The position numbers were made by a program, and so were the translations under genes. Below are positions 1 through 8,455 of a stretch of DNA of 64,000 nt, piece after piece. The notes beneath the pieces are model-generated. The model had not been told where the DNA came from. It saw nothing but the letters and a program-made list of their open reading frames with translations, and searched no databases. Within the stretch, counting starts at the first letter, position 1. Every line of letters begins with the position of its first letter. The stretch comes from Chryseobacterium ureilyticum (lineage in GTDB: Bacteria > Bacteroidota > Bacteroidia > Flavobacteriales > Weeksellaceae), in the NCBI RefSeq assembly GCF_900156735.1, contig NZ_FTOL01000001.1, forward strand, positions 62,001 through 126,000. Direction: 5' to 3'.

Positions 1-971
1 AAGTACCTGTAAGAGAACCAGGAAGATATGAAGTTCTTGTGAAAGTGATTGCTTGTGGTGTATGCCATACAGACTTACATGCAGTAGATGGCGATTGGCC
101 CGCAAAACCTAAAATGCCTCTTATCCCGGGACACGAAGGAGTAGGAATTGTAGTAGCCTGCGGACCCGAAGCTTTTGTAAAAGAAGGAGATGCTGTAGGT
201 GTTCCGTGGCTGTATAGCGCTTGCGGATGCTGTGATTATTGTATAACAGGTTGGGAAACTCTTTGTGAAGCTCAAAAAAATGGCGGTTATAGTGTAGATG
301 GTGGTTTTGCAGAATATGTTATTGCAGATTCAAGATATGTAGGTCACCTGAAATCAAATGTTAACTTTTTGGAAATTGCTCCCATCTTATGTGCCGGAGT
401 AACCGTTTATAAAGGATTAAAAGAAACAGAAACAAAGCCGGGAGAATGGGTAGCAATATCAGGAATCGGCGGATTGGGACATGTGGCAGTTCAGTATGCA
501 AAAGCTATGGGAATGCATGTGGCAGCCATTGATGTAGCAGATGACAAACTGGATTTAGCCAAAAAACTTGGGGCAGATCTTGTCGTAAATGCAAAAAATA
601 CAGATCCCGGAGAATATTTACATAAAGAAGTAGGCGGGATGCATGGCGCGCTGATTACAGCAGTTTCACCTATTGCTTTCAAACAAGGAATAGATGTTTT
701 AAGAAGAAAAGGAACCATTGCTCTTAACGGACTTCCGCCAGGATCATTTGAACTTCCGATTTTTGAAACCGTTTTAAAAAGAATCACCGTAAGAGGTTCT
801 ATTGTAGGAACAAGAAAAGATTTACAGGAAGCTCTTGACTTTGCCAATGAAGGGTTGGTAAAAGCAACAGTCACTTCAGCCAAATTAGAAGATATCAATG
901 ATGTTTTTGACAAAATGAAAAAAGGTCAGATTGACGGAAGAATCGTATTGGATATTGCAAACTCAAATTAA
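1..971 (+). CDS. adhP: Zinc-dependent alcohol dehydrogenase (5' end cut off)
   Basis: Medium-chain, zinc- and NAD(P)-dependent alcohol dehydrogenase, cytoplasmic, interconverting alcohols and aldehydes. The reading frame is open from base 3, so the gene starts before the window; only a handful of N-terminal residues are missing. Seen: catalytic-zinc motifs CGVCHTD and GHEGVG, a four-cysteine structural zinc lobe with C-x2-C-x2-C-x7-C spacing (CGCCDYC...C), a further Cys in LCAG, and a Rossmann nucleotide-binding loop GIGGLGHV. The C-terminus is complete. It ends at a strong terminator and is followed by a DUF779 gene, a common neighbour of alcohol/aldehyde dehydrogenases. The symbol is by family resemblance; the physiological substrate cannot be read from the sequence. 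Confidence 0.9.
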   Translation, partial: VPVREPGRYEVLVKVIACGVCHTDLHAVDGDWPAKPKMPLIPGHEGVGIVVACGPEAFVKEGDAVGVPWLYSACGCCDYCITGWETLCEAQKNGGYSVDGGFAEYVIADSRYVGHLKSNVNFLEIAPILCAGVTVYKGLKETETKPGEWVAISGIGGLGHVAVQYAKAMGMHVAAIDVADDKLDLAKKLGADLVVNAKNTDPGEYLHKEVGGMHGALITAVSPIAFKQGIDVLRRKGTIALNGLPPGSFELPIFETVLKRITVRGSIVGTRKDLQEALDFANEGLVKATVTSAKLEDINDVFDKMKKGQIDGRIVLDIANSN

Positions 972-985
972 ACAATGAGAGACAG

Positions 986-1018
986 GACTCGGCAAAATCA
1001 TTTGCCGGGTCTTTTATT
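986..1018 (+). terminator. Rho-independent terminator after adhP
   Basis: An 11-bp stem with one G-U pair (986-996 with 1001-1011), a 4-nt loop, then TTTTATTA. It lies between adhP and the DUF779 gene, so the latter needs its own promoter or readthrough. Confidence 0.85.
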
Positions 1019-1036
1019 ATCGGAATTGATAAAATT

Positions 1037-1044
1037 TAAATTTG
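1037..1044 (+). promoter_or_regulatory. -7 promoter box for the DUF779 gene
   Basis: TAAATTTG matches the Bacteroidota -7 consensus TAnnTTTG and ends 14 nt before the ATG at 1059. It follows the adhP terminator. No good -33 TTG is seen at the right distance. Confidence 0.5.
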
Positions 1045-1058
1045 AAAAAGAAAAAACA

Positions 1059-1442
1059 ATGAAAGAAAAAGTATCAAGACTGTCTGCAACAGAAAAAGCA
1101 CTTGAAGTTATTCAGGAGCTTGAAAACAAATACGGTGCTCTGATGTTTTATCAGGCAGGCGGATGCTGCGAAGGTACCCAACCGCAATGCTTCGAAAAAG
1201 GAGGTTTTTTCCCAAGAATGAATGATGCCATGATAGGAACCATCAACGGACACGAATTCTGGATAGATCGCGACCTGTTTGAATACTGGAAATATTCTCA
1301 TTTTACACTCGATGTTACTGACGGATTTGGTCCCGGAGGATTTTCGCTGGAAACTCCTTTAGGGAAAACATTTAAAGTACAATACAGGCTTTTTACTACT
1401 GAAGAATATGAAAATCTGGAACCCGTACAAAGAAGTGAATAG
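1059..1442 (+). CDS. DUF779 domain protein
   Basis: A 127-residue cytoplasmic protein of the DUF779 family, biochemical role unknown to me. Family members are typically encoded beside alcohol or aldehyde dehydrogenases, as here. Seen: a cysteine-rich motif GGCCEGTQPQC (about residues 35-45), then a compact beta-rich C-terminus with FGPGGFSLE. The cysteines could bind metal or be redox-active (inference). The frame is open upstream to 975, but that extension crosses the terminator and the -7 box; the ATG at 1059 is preferred. Confidence 0.8.
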   Translation: MKEKVSRLSATEKALEVIQELENKYGALMFYQAGGCCEGTQPQCFEKGGFFPRMNDAMIGTINGHEFWIDRDLFEYWKYSHFTLDVTDGFGPGGFSLETPLGKTFKVQYRLFTTEEYENLEPVQRSE

Positions 1443-1456
1443 TCTTTACCTTAAAA

Positions 1457-2659
1457 TCAGGTGACTTTTACAAACCGGTTCACAAACATAGCTGCGACAA
1501 TATCTCCTACAGAATTTAAAACAGTTGCTAAAGGATCTACCAGTGTTCCGATAATCATTACAGCCGGAATGGCTTCTTGCGGTAATTTATACACTGAAAT
1601 CATCAGCATTTCACCAATATATCCTCCATTGGGAATTCCACCCGCTACAATACTTACAAAGACAGTAATACCTAAAGCCAATAAAAGATTAGATGGATCA
1701 AAGAAGTCTTTCCCGATAATCAGAAATGCTACATAGATTTTGATAATAGAAGACATGGAAGATCCGTTTTTATGCAGAGTAGTTCCAATAGGAATTACCA
1801 GATTGGCAATCGAATTGGGAATTCCGATTTTCGAAGCTGCCTGCAGATTCGCTGGCATTGTTGCAAAACTGCTACAAGTACTTATTGCTGTAAGGGAAGG
1901 GTAAATAGCATTACTCCAAAAGCTTTTAACTCCTTTCTGTCCATTCGCCATAAATGCATAAATAGAAAAGAATACCAGAAAATAAATAATTCCTGCTACA
2001 TAATATAATCCTAAAGGCTTAGCATAAAACCCAAAAAGCTGTGGTCCTAACGTTGCCACCTGATAGGCAAAGTACGCACCCAGACCAATCGGAGCAAGCT
2101 TCATTACTAATAGAAGTAGCTCTTTCATTACCTCATATCCCGATGCAATAAATGTTCTGAATGCCTGTCCGCTTTCACCTGTCTTTCTGGCTGCAAAGCC
2201 TGTCATAAAAGCAAAAATAAGAAGGGCAAGCATATTTTGTCTCGAAAAAAGAGCAGTAAATTCTCCCACCGTGAAAAAACTCACAATTCTATTCCCCCAG
2301 CTTTCTTCACTGGCAGCTTCCGTAATCATCTCAGAACTCCCTGAAACCCCTGAAACAGGAAAAAGGTACACTGCACAGATGGTGAAAATAGCAGCCGTTA
2401 AAATGAAAAATAAAAAAGTAAGCGCCATCACAAGAATGATCTTCCCGAATTTTGATTGCTGTTCTAACGATGCAATAGAATTGGACACCGCAAAGAATAC
2501 CAAAGGTACCACACTTACGAAAAGAAGATTAAGGAAAATATCACCTAAAGGTTTTATATATTCTACAAAGCCCGGAGCAACAATTCCAATGATGCTTCCA
2601 ATAGTGATTCCCAATAGTAAAAATATGATTCCTGAGTAGTTTTTTAATACCTCTTTCAT
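1457..2659 (-). CDS. Dicarboxylate/amino acid:cation symporter (DAACS fold)
   Basis: A 400-residue inner-membrane symporter of the glutamate transporter fold, with multiple hydrophobic helices throughout. Family marks seen: serine-rich re-entrant loop motif AISTCSSFATMP, helix motif PIGTTLHKNG, and the substrate-site helix DPLATVLNSVGD. In archaeal GltPh that helix reads D-x2-R-T-x2-N-x3-D, and the Arg binds the side-chain carboxylate of aspartate. Here Arg is replaced by Ala while Asp, Thr, Asn and Asp are kept. A neutral amino acid is therefore a more likely substrate than glutamate or aspartate (inference). Transcribed leftward from a good -7 box, convergent with the DUF779 gene. Confidence 0.85.
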   Translation of the reverse strand: MKEVLKNYSGIIFLLLGITIGSIIGIVAPGFVEYIKPLGDIFLNLLFVSVVPLVFFAVSNSIASLEQQSKFGKIILVMALTFLFFILTAAIFTICAVYLFPVSGVSGSSEMITEAASEESWGNRIVSFFTVGEFTALFSRQNMLALLIFAFMTGFAARKTGESGQAFRTFIASGYEVMKELLLLVMKLAPIGLGAYFAYQVATLGPQLFGFYAKPLGLYYVAGIIYFLVFFSIYAFMANGQKGVKSFWSNAIYPSLTAISTCSSFATMPANLQAASKIGIPNSIANLVIPIGTTLHKNGSSMSSIIKIYVAFLIIGKDFFDPSNLLLALGITVFVSIVAGGIPNGGYIGEMLMISVYKLPQEAIPAVMIIGTLVDPLATVLNSVGDIVAAMFVNRFVKVT

Positions 2660-2673
2660 GTGGCACTTTTTAT

Positions 2674-2681
2674 CAAAGATA
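2674..2681 (-). promoter_or_regulatory. -7 promoter box for the DAACS symporter
   Basis: On the minus strand TATCTTTG matches TAnnTTTG and lies 15 nt upstream of the ATG at 2659. Divergent from the cbpA promoter box at 2729-2736. Confidence 0.55.
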
Positions 2682-2728
2682 GGTTTATTTTTAACATTCT
2701 GTTATACAATTTTCAGACCTAAATTTCA

Positions 2729-2736
2729 TAAATTTG
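2729..2736 (+). promoter_or_regulatory. -7 promoter box for cbpA
   Basis: TAAATTTG matches TAnnTTTG. It overlaps the alternative TTG codon at 2734, so translation must begin downstream, at the ATG at 2752. Confidence 0.55.
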
Positions 2737-2751
2737 GGTAAAATCGTTTCT

Positions 2752-3663
2752 ATGGCTTATATAGATTATTATAAAACTTTAGGTGTAGATAAAAGCGCAA
2801 CACAAGATGAAATTAAAAAAGCTTACCGAAAACTGGCTAGAAAGCTACATCCCGACCTAAACCCTGATGACAAAGAATCCGAAAGAAAATTCAAAGAACT
2901 GAACGAAGCTAATGAAGTTCTAAGTAATCCTGAAAACCGCGCCAAATACGATAAATATGGCGAAAACTGGAAGCATGGAGAGGAATACGAAAAAGCTCAG
3001 CAACAGCAAAGACAATATCAACAACAAAACAACTATGGCGGAGGTTTCTCCGGTGCAGATTTTGGAGAGGGCGAGGATTTTTCAGATTTCTTCCAGGATA
3101 TGTTCGGTGGAGCAGGAGGTTTTGGTAAAAGTTCAAGAGGAAGAGCTTCAGGAAAGTTTAAGGGACAGGATGTAAATGCCGAACTGAACTTAAATTTAAG
3201 AGATGCCGCAGTTACCCATCCACAAACCTTCGAGATCAACGGAAAAAAAGTAAGGATTACCATTCCAGCCGGAGTATATGATGGGCAGAAGATCAAGTTA
3301 AAAGGACACGGAAATCCTGGACTAAACGGAGGACCGAGCGGAGATCTGTACATCACATTTAATATTCCTGAGGACCCGATTTTTGAAAGAATTGGTGATG
3401 ATCTGAAGACAAAAGTTACAATAGATTTATATACCGCAGTTCTAGGTGGGGATGTCAACGTAAATACCCTTACCGGAAGCGTAAATCTGAAAGTGAAACC
3501 AGAAACTCAAACCGGAACTACCGTAAGACTTAAGGGAAAAGGTTTTCCTGTCTATAAAAAAGATGGTGAACATGGTGATCTTTTTGTAACCTACGAAGTA
3601 AAACTACCAACCAATCTTACCGAAAAACAGAAAGATCTTTTTGAACAACTTAAAAACGCCTAA
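2752..3663 (+). CDS. cbpA: DnaJ-family co-chaperone / curved-DNA-binding protein CbpA
   Basis: A 303-residue J-domain co-chaperone that stimulates the ATPase of DnaK and, in enterobacterial homologues, binds curved DNA. Seen: N-terminal J domain with the HPD tripeptide at residues 33-35; a Gln/Gly/Phe-rich linker of about 60 residues; then the two C-terminal beta-domains that bind substrate ([10 protein letters not shown]... and the [11 protein letters not shown] region). There is no cysteine-rich zinc finger, so it is the CbpA rather than the DnaJ type. The ATG at 2752 is chosen because the -7 box lies over the alternative upstream TTG start. Its modulator gene cbpM starts 3 bp after the stop. 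Confidence 0.9.
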   Translation: MAYIDYYKTLGVDKSATQDEIKKAYRKLARKLHPDLNPDDKESERKFKELNEANEVLSNPENRAKYDKYGENWKHGEEYEKAQQQQRQYQQQNNYGGGFSGADFGEGEDFSDFFQDMFGGAGGFGKSSRGRASGKFKGQDVNAELNLNLRDAAVTHPQTFEINGKKVRITIPAGVYDGQKIKLKGHGNPGLNGGPSGDLYITFNIPEDPIFERIGDDLKTKVTIDLYTAVLGGDVNVNTLTGSVNLKVKPETQTGTTVRLKGKGFPVYKKDGEHGDLFVTYEVKLPTNLTEKQKDLFEQLKNA

Positions 3664-3666
3664 GCT

Positions 3667-3969
3667 ATGAGTGAAAGAATATCACGGGAAGAACTCGTAA
3701 GAATATACAATATAGAAATCACTTTTTTTGATGATCTTGTAGAGTACGGTTTGCTCAACATTCATGTTGAAGATAATATTCATTACCTGATGTATGAAGA
3801 TCTTCCTGATTTCGAAAAGTTTGCCAACTGGCATTATGATCTTGAAATAAACCTTCCGGGATTGGAAGTCATCCATAATATGCTGAAAAAACTAGATGCC
3901 TTAAAGCGAAGAAACAGGGAGCTGATGAATAAACTTTCCGCTTTGAATGATCAATATGAGGATATTTAG
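3667..3969 (+). CDS. cbpM: Chaperone modulator CbpM
   Basis: A 100-residue protein with a MerR-like helix-turn-helix N-terminus (SREELVRIYNIEI...LVEYGLL) followed by a long helix (about residues 55-98) typical of CbpM. In E. coli CbpM binds the J domain of CbpA and inhibits its co-chaperone and DNA-binding activities. The three-base gap to cbpA indicates an operon with paired expression. Confidence 0.85.
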   Translation: MSERISREELVRIYNIEITFFDDLVEYGLLNIHVEDNIHYLMYEDLPDFEKFANWHYDLEINLPGLEVIHNMLKKLDALKRRNRELMNKLSALNDQYEDI

Positions 3970-3971
3970 CT

Positions 3972-3979
3972 TAGTTTTG
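3972..3979 (+). promoter_or_regulatory. -7 promoter box
   Basis: TAGTTTTG matches TAnnTTTG just after the cbpM stop and 26 nt before the ATG at 4006. It suggests separate transcription of the next gene; no clear -33 element. Confidence 0.4.
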
Positions 3980-4005
3980 TAGCTTTTTAAAGCAAACCAT
4001 GTATT

Positions 4006-4536
4006 ATGAGTGAGGAAAAGGTGATTATATTAAGACCTGAAAGAAAGAATTTTGAAGAGATTTATTTTAGCGGAAAGCAGGGCAGTTTGCTTTTTTCTCC
4101 TACCACTAAAGGAAAAACAGTAACAACCATCATTGCTGCTATTGTCTTACTGATTGCATTTTTTCTGAAAGGAAGCCTAAGTAAGGAAAGTCAGGGGATT
4201 TTATATTTCCTAAGCTTTATACTTTTGCTTTGTGCTGTTTTCCTGTCTGTAAGTGTTAATAAGGTTTCAAGATGGAAAAAACAGGTTAATCACTATCTGA
4301 ATACATTGGAAAAATGTGAAATTTACGAAATCAGAATTGAGCAGAATTTTTTCACAGTCAATATTGATGGAGAAAAAGAAACTAGTGAATGGAAAGATTT
4401 TAATTTTTTTGACAGTAATAATGAATTCATTGCTCTGGAAGGAAAATACAATTATATGTTTCCCAGAAAATCGATGACTGAAAAAGATTATTCTCTGTTA
4501 AAGAAAATCTTAAAAGATAATATCAATCAACAATAA
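4006..4536 (+). CDS. YcxB-like small membrane protein
   Basis: A 176-residue protein of unknown function. It has a short cytoplasmic N-terminus, two adjacent membrane helices (about residues 41-58 and 64-84), and a soluble C-terminal domain with a beta-rich pattern (YEIRIEQNFFTVN...) ending in a helix. The layout resembles the YcxB-like C-terminal domain family. No catalytic motif is visible. It has its own -7 box and a terminator, so it is probably monocistronic. Confidence 0.65.
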   Translation: MSEEKVIILRPERKNFEEIYFSGKQGSLLFSPTTKGKTVTTIIAAIVLLIAFFLKGSLSKESQGILYFLSFILLLCAVFLSVSVNKVSRWKKQVNHYLNTLEKCEIYEIRIEQNFFTVNIDGEKETSEWKDFNFFDSNNEFIALEGKYNYMFPRKSMTEKDYSLLKKILKDNINQQ

Positions 4537-4570
4537 AAAATCGGAGCAAATTTTTTGCTCCGATTTTTTT
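4535..4570. terminator. Bidirectional terminator
   Basis: A 16-bp perfect stem (4535-4550 with 4554-4569), 3-nt loop, A-tract on one side and T-tract on the other. It sits between convergent genes and can serve both the YcxB-like gene (+) and the CBS-like gene (-). Confidence 0.9.
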
Positions 4571-4610
4571 ATGTTAATGAAATAACAATTTTTGCCTTTC
4601 TGTTTTTTGA

Positions 4611-5594
4611 TTAGTCTAGCCAACCCATTTCTTTCATCCACTCGTCGTTGTAGATTTTTCCTACATATCTTGAACCGTGGTCGTGAAGCAAAACTACAAT
4701 TACATCATCTTTAGTAAACTGATCTTTCATCTGAACCAATGAAGCAATAGCACTTCCGGCAGAATAACCACAGAAAATACCTTCTTCTTTAGCCAGTTTT
4801 CTTGCATAGATTGCTCCGTCTTTATCCGTTACTTTTTCGAAATGATCAATTACAGACATATCATAGTTTTCAGGAATGATATCTTCACCAATTCCCTCTG
4901 TAATATAAGTGTAAGCATGATCGTAGTGCAATTCTCCAGTTTCATGGAATTCCTTAAGGATAGATCCGTAAGTATCTACACCGATTACTTTTATATCTTT
5001 ATTTTTCTCCTTGAAGAATGTTCCACATCCTGTAACAGTACCTCCTGTTCCGGCACCTGCTACAAAGTGAGTCAGTTTTCCTTCTGTCTGTTCCCAGATT
5101 TCAGGAGCGGTAGATTCGTAGTGAGCCGTTCTGTTGGACAAGTTATCGTATTGGTTTACATACCATCCGTTTTCAGTTTCTTTAGCTAATCTTTTAGATA
5201 CTGAATAATAAGAACGTGGATCTGTCGGTTTTACGTCAGTAGGGCAAACGATTACCTCAGCACCTACAGCGCGTAGAATGTCACATTTCTCTTTAGATTG
5301 CTTGGAATTTGTTACAAAGATACATTTGTAGCCTTTGATGATTGCTGCTAATGCCAATCCCATTCCTGTATTTCCGGAAGTCCCTTCAATAATGGTTCCT
5401 CCAGGTTTTAATCTGCCGTCTTTTTCGGCATCTTCTATCATTTTAAGAGCCATTCTGTCCTTCACAGAGTTTCCTGGGTTGAATGTCTCTACTTTTGCTA
5501 AAACTAATGCTGGAAAATCTTCACCTAATACATTGTTAAGCTTTACCAACGGTGTGTTACCTATAGTTTCAAGGATATTTTTTGCGTATTTCAT
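4611..5594 (-). CDS. PLP-dependent cystathionine beta-synthase / cysteine synthase family enzyme
   Basis: A 327-residue fold-type II pyridoxal-phosphate enzyme of sulfur amino acid metabolism. Seen: the Schiff-base lysine in NSVKDR (about residue 45), phosphate-handling loop GTSGNTG, second glycine loop GAGTGGT, and C-terminal CGYSAGSA. Segments such as SNRTAHYESTAPEIW and GIGEDIIPENYD resemble the catalytic core of eukaryotic-type cystathionine beta-synthase more than CysK or CysM. The regulatory C-terminal CBS-domain pair of the human enzyme is absent. It condenses serine, or an activated serine, with homocysteine or sulfide; which one cannot be told from sequence. Confidence 0.85.
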   Translation of the reverse strand: MKYAKNILETIGNTPLVKLNNVLGEDFPALVLAKVETFNPGNSVKDRMALKMIEDAEKDGRLKPGGTIIEGTSGNTGMGLALAAIIKGYKCIFVTNSKQSKEKCDILRAVGAEVIVCPTDVKPTDPRSYYSVSKRLAKETENGWYVNQYDNLSNRTAHYESTAPEIWEQTEGKLTHFVAGAGTGGTVTGCGTFFKEKNKDIKVIGVDTYGSILKEFHETGELHYDHAYTYITEGIGEDIIPENYDMSVIDHFEKVTDKDGAIYARKLAKEEGIFCGYSAGSAIASLVQMKDQFTKDDVIVVLLHDHGSRYVGKIYNDEWMKEMGWLD

Positions 5595-5613
5595 AAATGT
5601 TTTATAAGCGATG

Positions 5614-5621
5614 CAAAGATA
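5614..5621 (-). promoter_or_regulatory. -7 promoter box for the CBS-like gene
   Basis: Minus-strand TATCTTTG, 20 nt upstream of the ATG at 5594. It matches TAnnTTTG. Confidence 0.5.
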
Positions 5622-5707
5622 ATGCTTTTAAAATTATCTATGCTTTGGATAATTTGTAGATAAAATTACAGCAATTGAGGATAATTTCAATTGAATCGTT
5701 TTAATCA

Positions 5708-7006
5708 TTAATTATATTTAATGGCCTTCACCGGAGAAATCTTACTGATCAGATAACTCGGAATAATTAAAGCAAGAGCAGATATAGCCAGAATCCCTAA
5801 TGAAATGGAAACAATAGCAATAGGATTAAGATCCACAGGAACTGTACTTACATAATAATTTTCCGGATTAAGTTTAATAACTCCAAAGAATTTCTGAATT
5901 AAAATAAGTCCTAATCCGATGGCATTTCCATATAAAAGCCCCGGAATCATAATAATCAGAGTATAATTGATGAAAGTAGCTCTGATCTGAGCGTTGCTTG
6001 CTCCTAATGTTTTAAGTAATCCAATAGAATTGGTTCTTTCAATAATAAGAATAAGAAGAACCATAATGATATTAATAACAACTACAATGAGCATAATGAT
6101 AATAATCAATGCAATATTAGTGTCAAAAATACTTATCCAATCATTAATCTGTGGAAACTTTTCAGTGGCTTTTTCAGCATAGTTTTTATACCCGATCAAT
6201 TTCTCGATATCTGGAAAATCTTTATCAATATCGTTTACGTTTTTCAGGAAAATATCAATTCCACCGATCTCATCCGGTTTCATATCCTGAATTTTTCTTG
6301 CATGATTAATCCCACCAATAACAAATTGCTCATCAATCAGTTTGATGTCCGTTCTATAGATTCCTACAATCTTAAATTTACGGTAAAGAGGTTTTTGGTC
6401 AGCTTTTAAGAAAACAGTAACTATACTGTCGTTTACTTTAAGGTGAAGATCATTGGCTATTTTTTGAGAAATTGCAACGTCATTATTGAAGCCTACTTCT
6501 GTAACTTTCGGGGTAGTGCCGGCAAGGAGGAATTTTTTAAATCTTAAGCTGTCAAAATCCTTTCCGACCCCTTTAAATATAATTCCTGCGAAATTATGCT
6601 CATTACGCATGATTCCGGTAACCGTCACATATTTTTGTGTGCTTTCCACATCGGGAAGTTCTTTGATCTTAGCCATATTCAATCCCTGTTTATCAAGAAC
6701 CGAAGTGTTATAAGATGAGTTTGAGCGGGTAGATCTTACGGTAATATGTCCGCTGAAATCTGCGAGTCTTTCCTTAATAGCCTTTTTGGAACCGAATCCG
6801 GTGGCTACGGTGATCAGGGAAACAATAATCCCCAATGCTACAGAAAGCCTGCCAATGAAGATGATAACCCTTGATAGGTTATTTTTGTTATCTTTGGAAA
6901 ATGCTATTTTTCTAGAGAAATATAAAGGAAACTTCAAGCTTATGAATTTAGATTTCAAAATTAAAAATTTACTTCTGATTTGCCTAATTTTTTTAGGAGT
7001 ATTCAA
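5708..7006 (-). CDS. FtsX/LolE-family ABC transporter permease
   Basis: Inner-membrane permease with the FtsX/MacB architecture: membrane helix near the N-terminus (IIFIGRLSVALGIIVSLITVAT), a roughly 230-residue periplasmic domain, then three helices. The last block contains the typical ERTNSIGLLKTLGAS loop. Such proteins pair with a LolD-type ATPase to extract lipoproteins; no ATPase gene is adjacent. The start is uncertain. The ATG at 7006 gives 432 residues and overlaps the divergent namZ-like gene by 65 bp. A TTG at 6937 would give 409 residues beginning near KFPLYFSRKIAF, the usual start of flavobacterial relatives, and leave only 4 bp between the two starts. Confidence 0.8.
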   Translation of the reverse strand: MNTPKKIRQIRSKFLILKSKFISLKFPLYFSRKIAFSKDNKNNLSRVIIFIGRLSVALGIIVSLITVATGFGSKKAIKERLADFSGHITVRSTRSNSSYNTSVLDKQGLNMAKIKELPDVESTQKYVTVTGIMRNEHNFAGIIFKGVGKDFDSLRFKKFLLAGTTPKVTEVGFNNDVAISQKIANDLHLKVNDSIVTVFLKADQKPLYRKFKIVGIYRTDIKLIDEQFVIGGINHARKIQDMKPDEIGGIDIFLKNVNDIDKDFPDIEKLIGYKNYAEKATEKFPQINDWISIFDTNIALIIIIMLIVVVINIIMVLLILIIERTNSIGLLKTLGASNAQIRATFINYTLIIMIPGLLYGNAIGLGLILIQKFFGVIKLNPENYYVSTVPVDLNPIAIVSISLGILAISALALIIPSYLISKISPVKAIKYN

Positions 7007-8138
7007 CCAATATTATTCTCAAACTCAAGATCAATCGGTTTTTAAAACGGGTGCGGATCAACCTGAAGTGTATTTACCTTTATTAAAGGGTAAAACAATT
7101 GGTATTGTTACCAACCAGACAGGTTTGATGAGTGACAGAACTCATTTGGTAGATTTTCTGGTAAAGAATGGGGTGAATATTAAATCTATATTTGCTCCCG
7201 AGCATGGTTTCAGAGGAGATGCTGATGCTGGTGCAAAAGTGAAGAATGGAGTAGATGTGAAGACAGGAATCCCAATTGTATCTTTATATGCAAGCAATAA
7301 AAAGCCAAAACCTGAACAATTGGCAGGAATAGATCTTGTTGTTTTCGATATTCAGGATGTGGGAGTGAGATTCTATACGTATATTTCTACGTTAACTTAT
7401 TTAATGGAAGCAGGAGCTGAAAATAATGTCGAAGTAATGGTATTAGATCGTCCGAATCCGCATGATGGTTATACTGACGGACCGGTTTTGAGAAAAAAAT
7501 GGACAAGCTTTGTAGGAATGCACGAAGTCCCTGTAGTCTATGGATTGACCATTGGAGAATACGGAAAAATGGTGAATGGTGAAAAGTGGCTAAAAAATCG
7601 TGTTCAGGCAAAGTATACTTTAATTCCGATGAAAAATTATCACAAGAAACAGCGCTATACGATATTAGACAAGCCATCACCTAATTTACCTAATGATAAA
7701 GCTATCAATTTATATCCAAGTCTATGCTTCTTTGAGGGAACTCAGGTTTCTGTAGGAAGAGGAACGGATCAGCCTTTTCAGATTTATGGTTCTCCATGGA
7801 CGGAAAGTTTACCTTATAAGTTTACCCCTAAACCAAGCTATGGCGCAAAAGATCCTTTTCTGAATGGTAAATTATGCTATGGAGAAAACCTTTCCGATTA
7901 TCCTAATGATTTAAGAGAATTGAATCTGGAGTGGGTCATCAAAGCTTATAAAAACTACAAAAATCCTCAGTTGGACTTCTTCTTGAAGAATTTGTGGTTT
8001 GATACTTTGTCCGGAACTGATGAATTCAGAAAGCAGATTATTGCTGGAAAATCAATTCCGGAAATTAAGGCTTCATGGAAAAAAGATCTGGAAAACTTTG
8101 AGAAGATCAGAACCCGGTATGTGGTTTACGAAGATTAA
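6942..8138 (+). CDS. namZ: NamZ-type exo-beta-N-acetylmuramidase (DUF1343)
   Basis: A 398-residue secreted protein of the DUF1343 family, whose characterised members (NamZ, glycoside hydrolase family 171) release terminal MurNAc from peptidoglycan fragments. Seen: signal peptide (residues 1 to about 27, hydrophobic LLLICLIFLGVF), Rossmann-like GKTIGIVTNQTG, the conserved APEHGFRGDADAG block, FDIQDVGVRFYTY, and LDRPNPHDG. The frame is open upstream to 6786, but only the ATG at 6942 places the signal peptide at the N-terminus. It would act in the periplasm in cell-wall recycling. Divergent from the permease with touching or overlapping 5' ends. Confidence 0.85.
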   Translation: MNLDFKIKNLLLICLIFLGVFNQYYSQTQDQSVFKTGADQPEVYLPLLKGKTIGIVTNQTGLMSDRTHLVDFLVKNGVNIKSIFAPEHGFRGDADAGAKVKNGVDVKTGIPIVSLYASNKKPKPEQLAGIDLVVFDIQDVGVRFYTYISTLTYLMEAGAENNVEVMVLDRPNPHDGYTDGPVLRKKWTSFVGMHEVPVVYGLTIGEYGKMVNGEKWLKNRVQAKYTLIPMKNYHKKQRYTILDKPSPNLPNDKAINLYPSLCFFEGTQVSVGRGTDQPFQIYGSPWTESLPYKFTPKPSYGAKDPFLNGKLCYGENLSDYPNDLRELNLEWVIKAYKNYKNPQLDFFLKNLWFDTLSGTDEFRKQIIAGKSIPEIKASWKKDLENFEKIRTRYVVYED

Positions 8139-8217
8139 TAAAAACGGGAGCTTGAAGTTATGGAAGTTATAAAAAAAATGACTTTTACCTTCTTAAAAGA
8201 TCACCTGATAGTAATAC

Positions 8218-8238
8218 GGCTGAAAGAAACTTTCAGCC
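8218..8238. terminator. Intergenic hairpin between convergent genes
   Basis: Perfect 9-bp stem (8218-8226 with 8230-8238), 3-nt loop, followed by TTTAA. It probably ends the namZ transcript; the opposite-strand operon ends at 8245. Confidence 0.7.
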
Positions 8239-8244
8239 TTTAAT

Positions 8245-8451
8245 CTAATCAAAATTTTGGGGTGGGTTTTTATCATCCTTCGCCCTGTTTAATATAAATA
8301 GTCCGATGGTTAAGCCTACAACTCCTGCAAAAGCAGTCAGTAAAGCTCTCTGTAATTTATCTGGAAGATCATTTCCCAGATAGTTCATTAAAAAAAGGAT
8401 CACAAAAGTGATCACTGAAATGATAATATGATTTTTTCCGAATGGTTTCAT
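8245..8451 (-). CDS. Small two-helix membrane protein
   Basis: A 68-residue hypothetical protein with two predicted membrane helices (about residues 9-26 and 38-54) and a charged C-terminus (NRAKDDKNPP). Family not recognised. Its start lies 4 bp after the stop of the DUF3575 gene, so it is the last gene of a three-gene operon. Confidence 0.65.
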   Translation of the reverse strand: MKPFGKNHIIISVITFVILFLMNYLGNDLPDKLQRALLTAFAGVVGLTIGLFILNRAKDDKNPPQNFD

Positions 8452-8455
8452 TGTA

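Noticed and set aside
975..1058. N-terminal extension of the DUF779 protein by 28 residues
   Set aside because: It runs across the adhP terminator and the -7 box; the family starts at the ATG at 1059.
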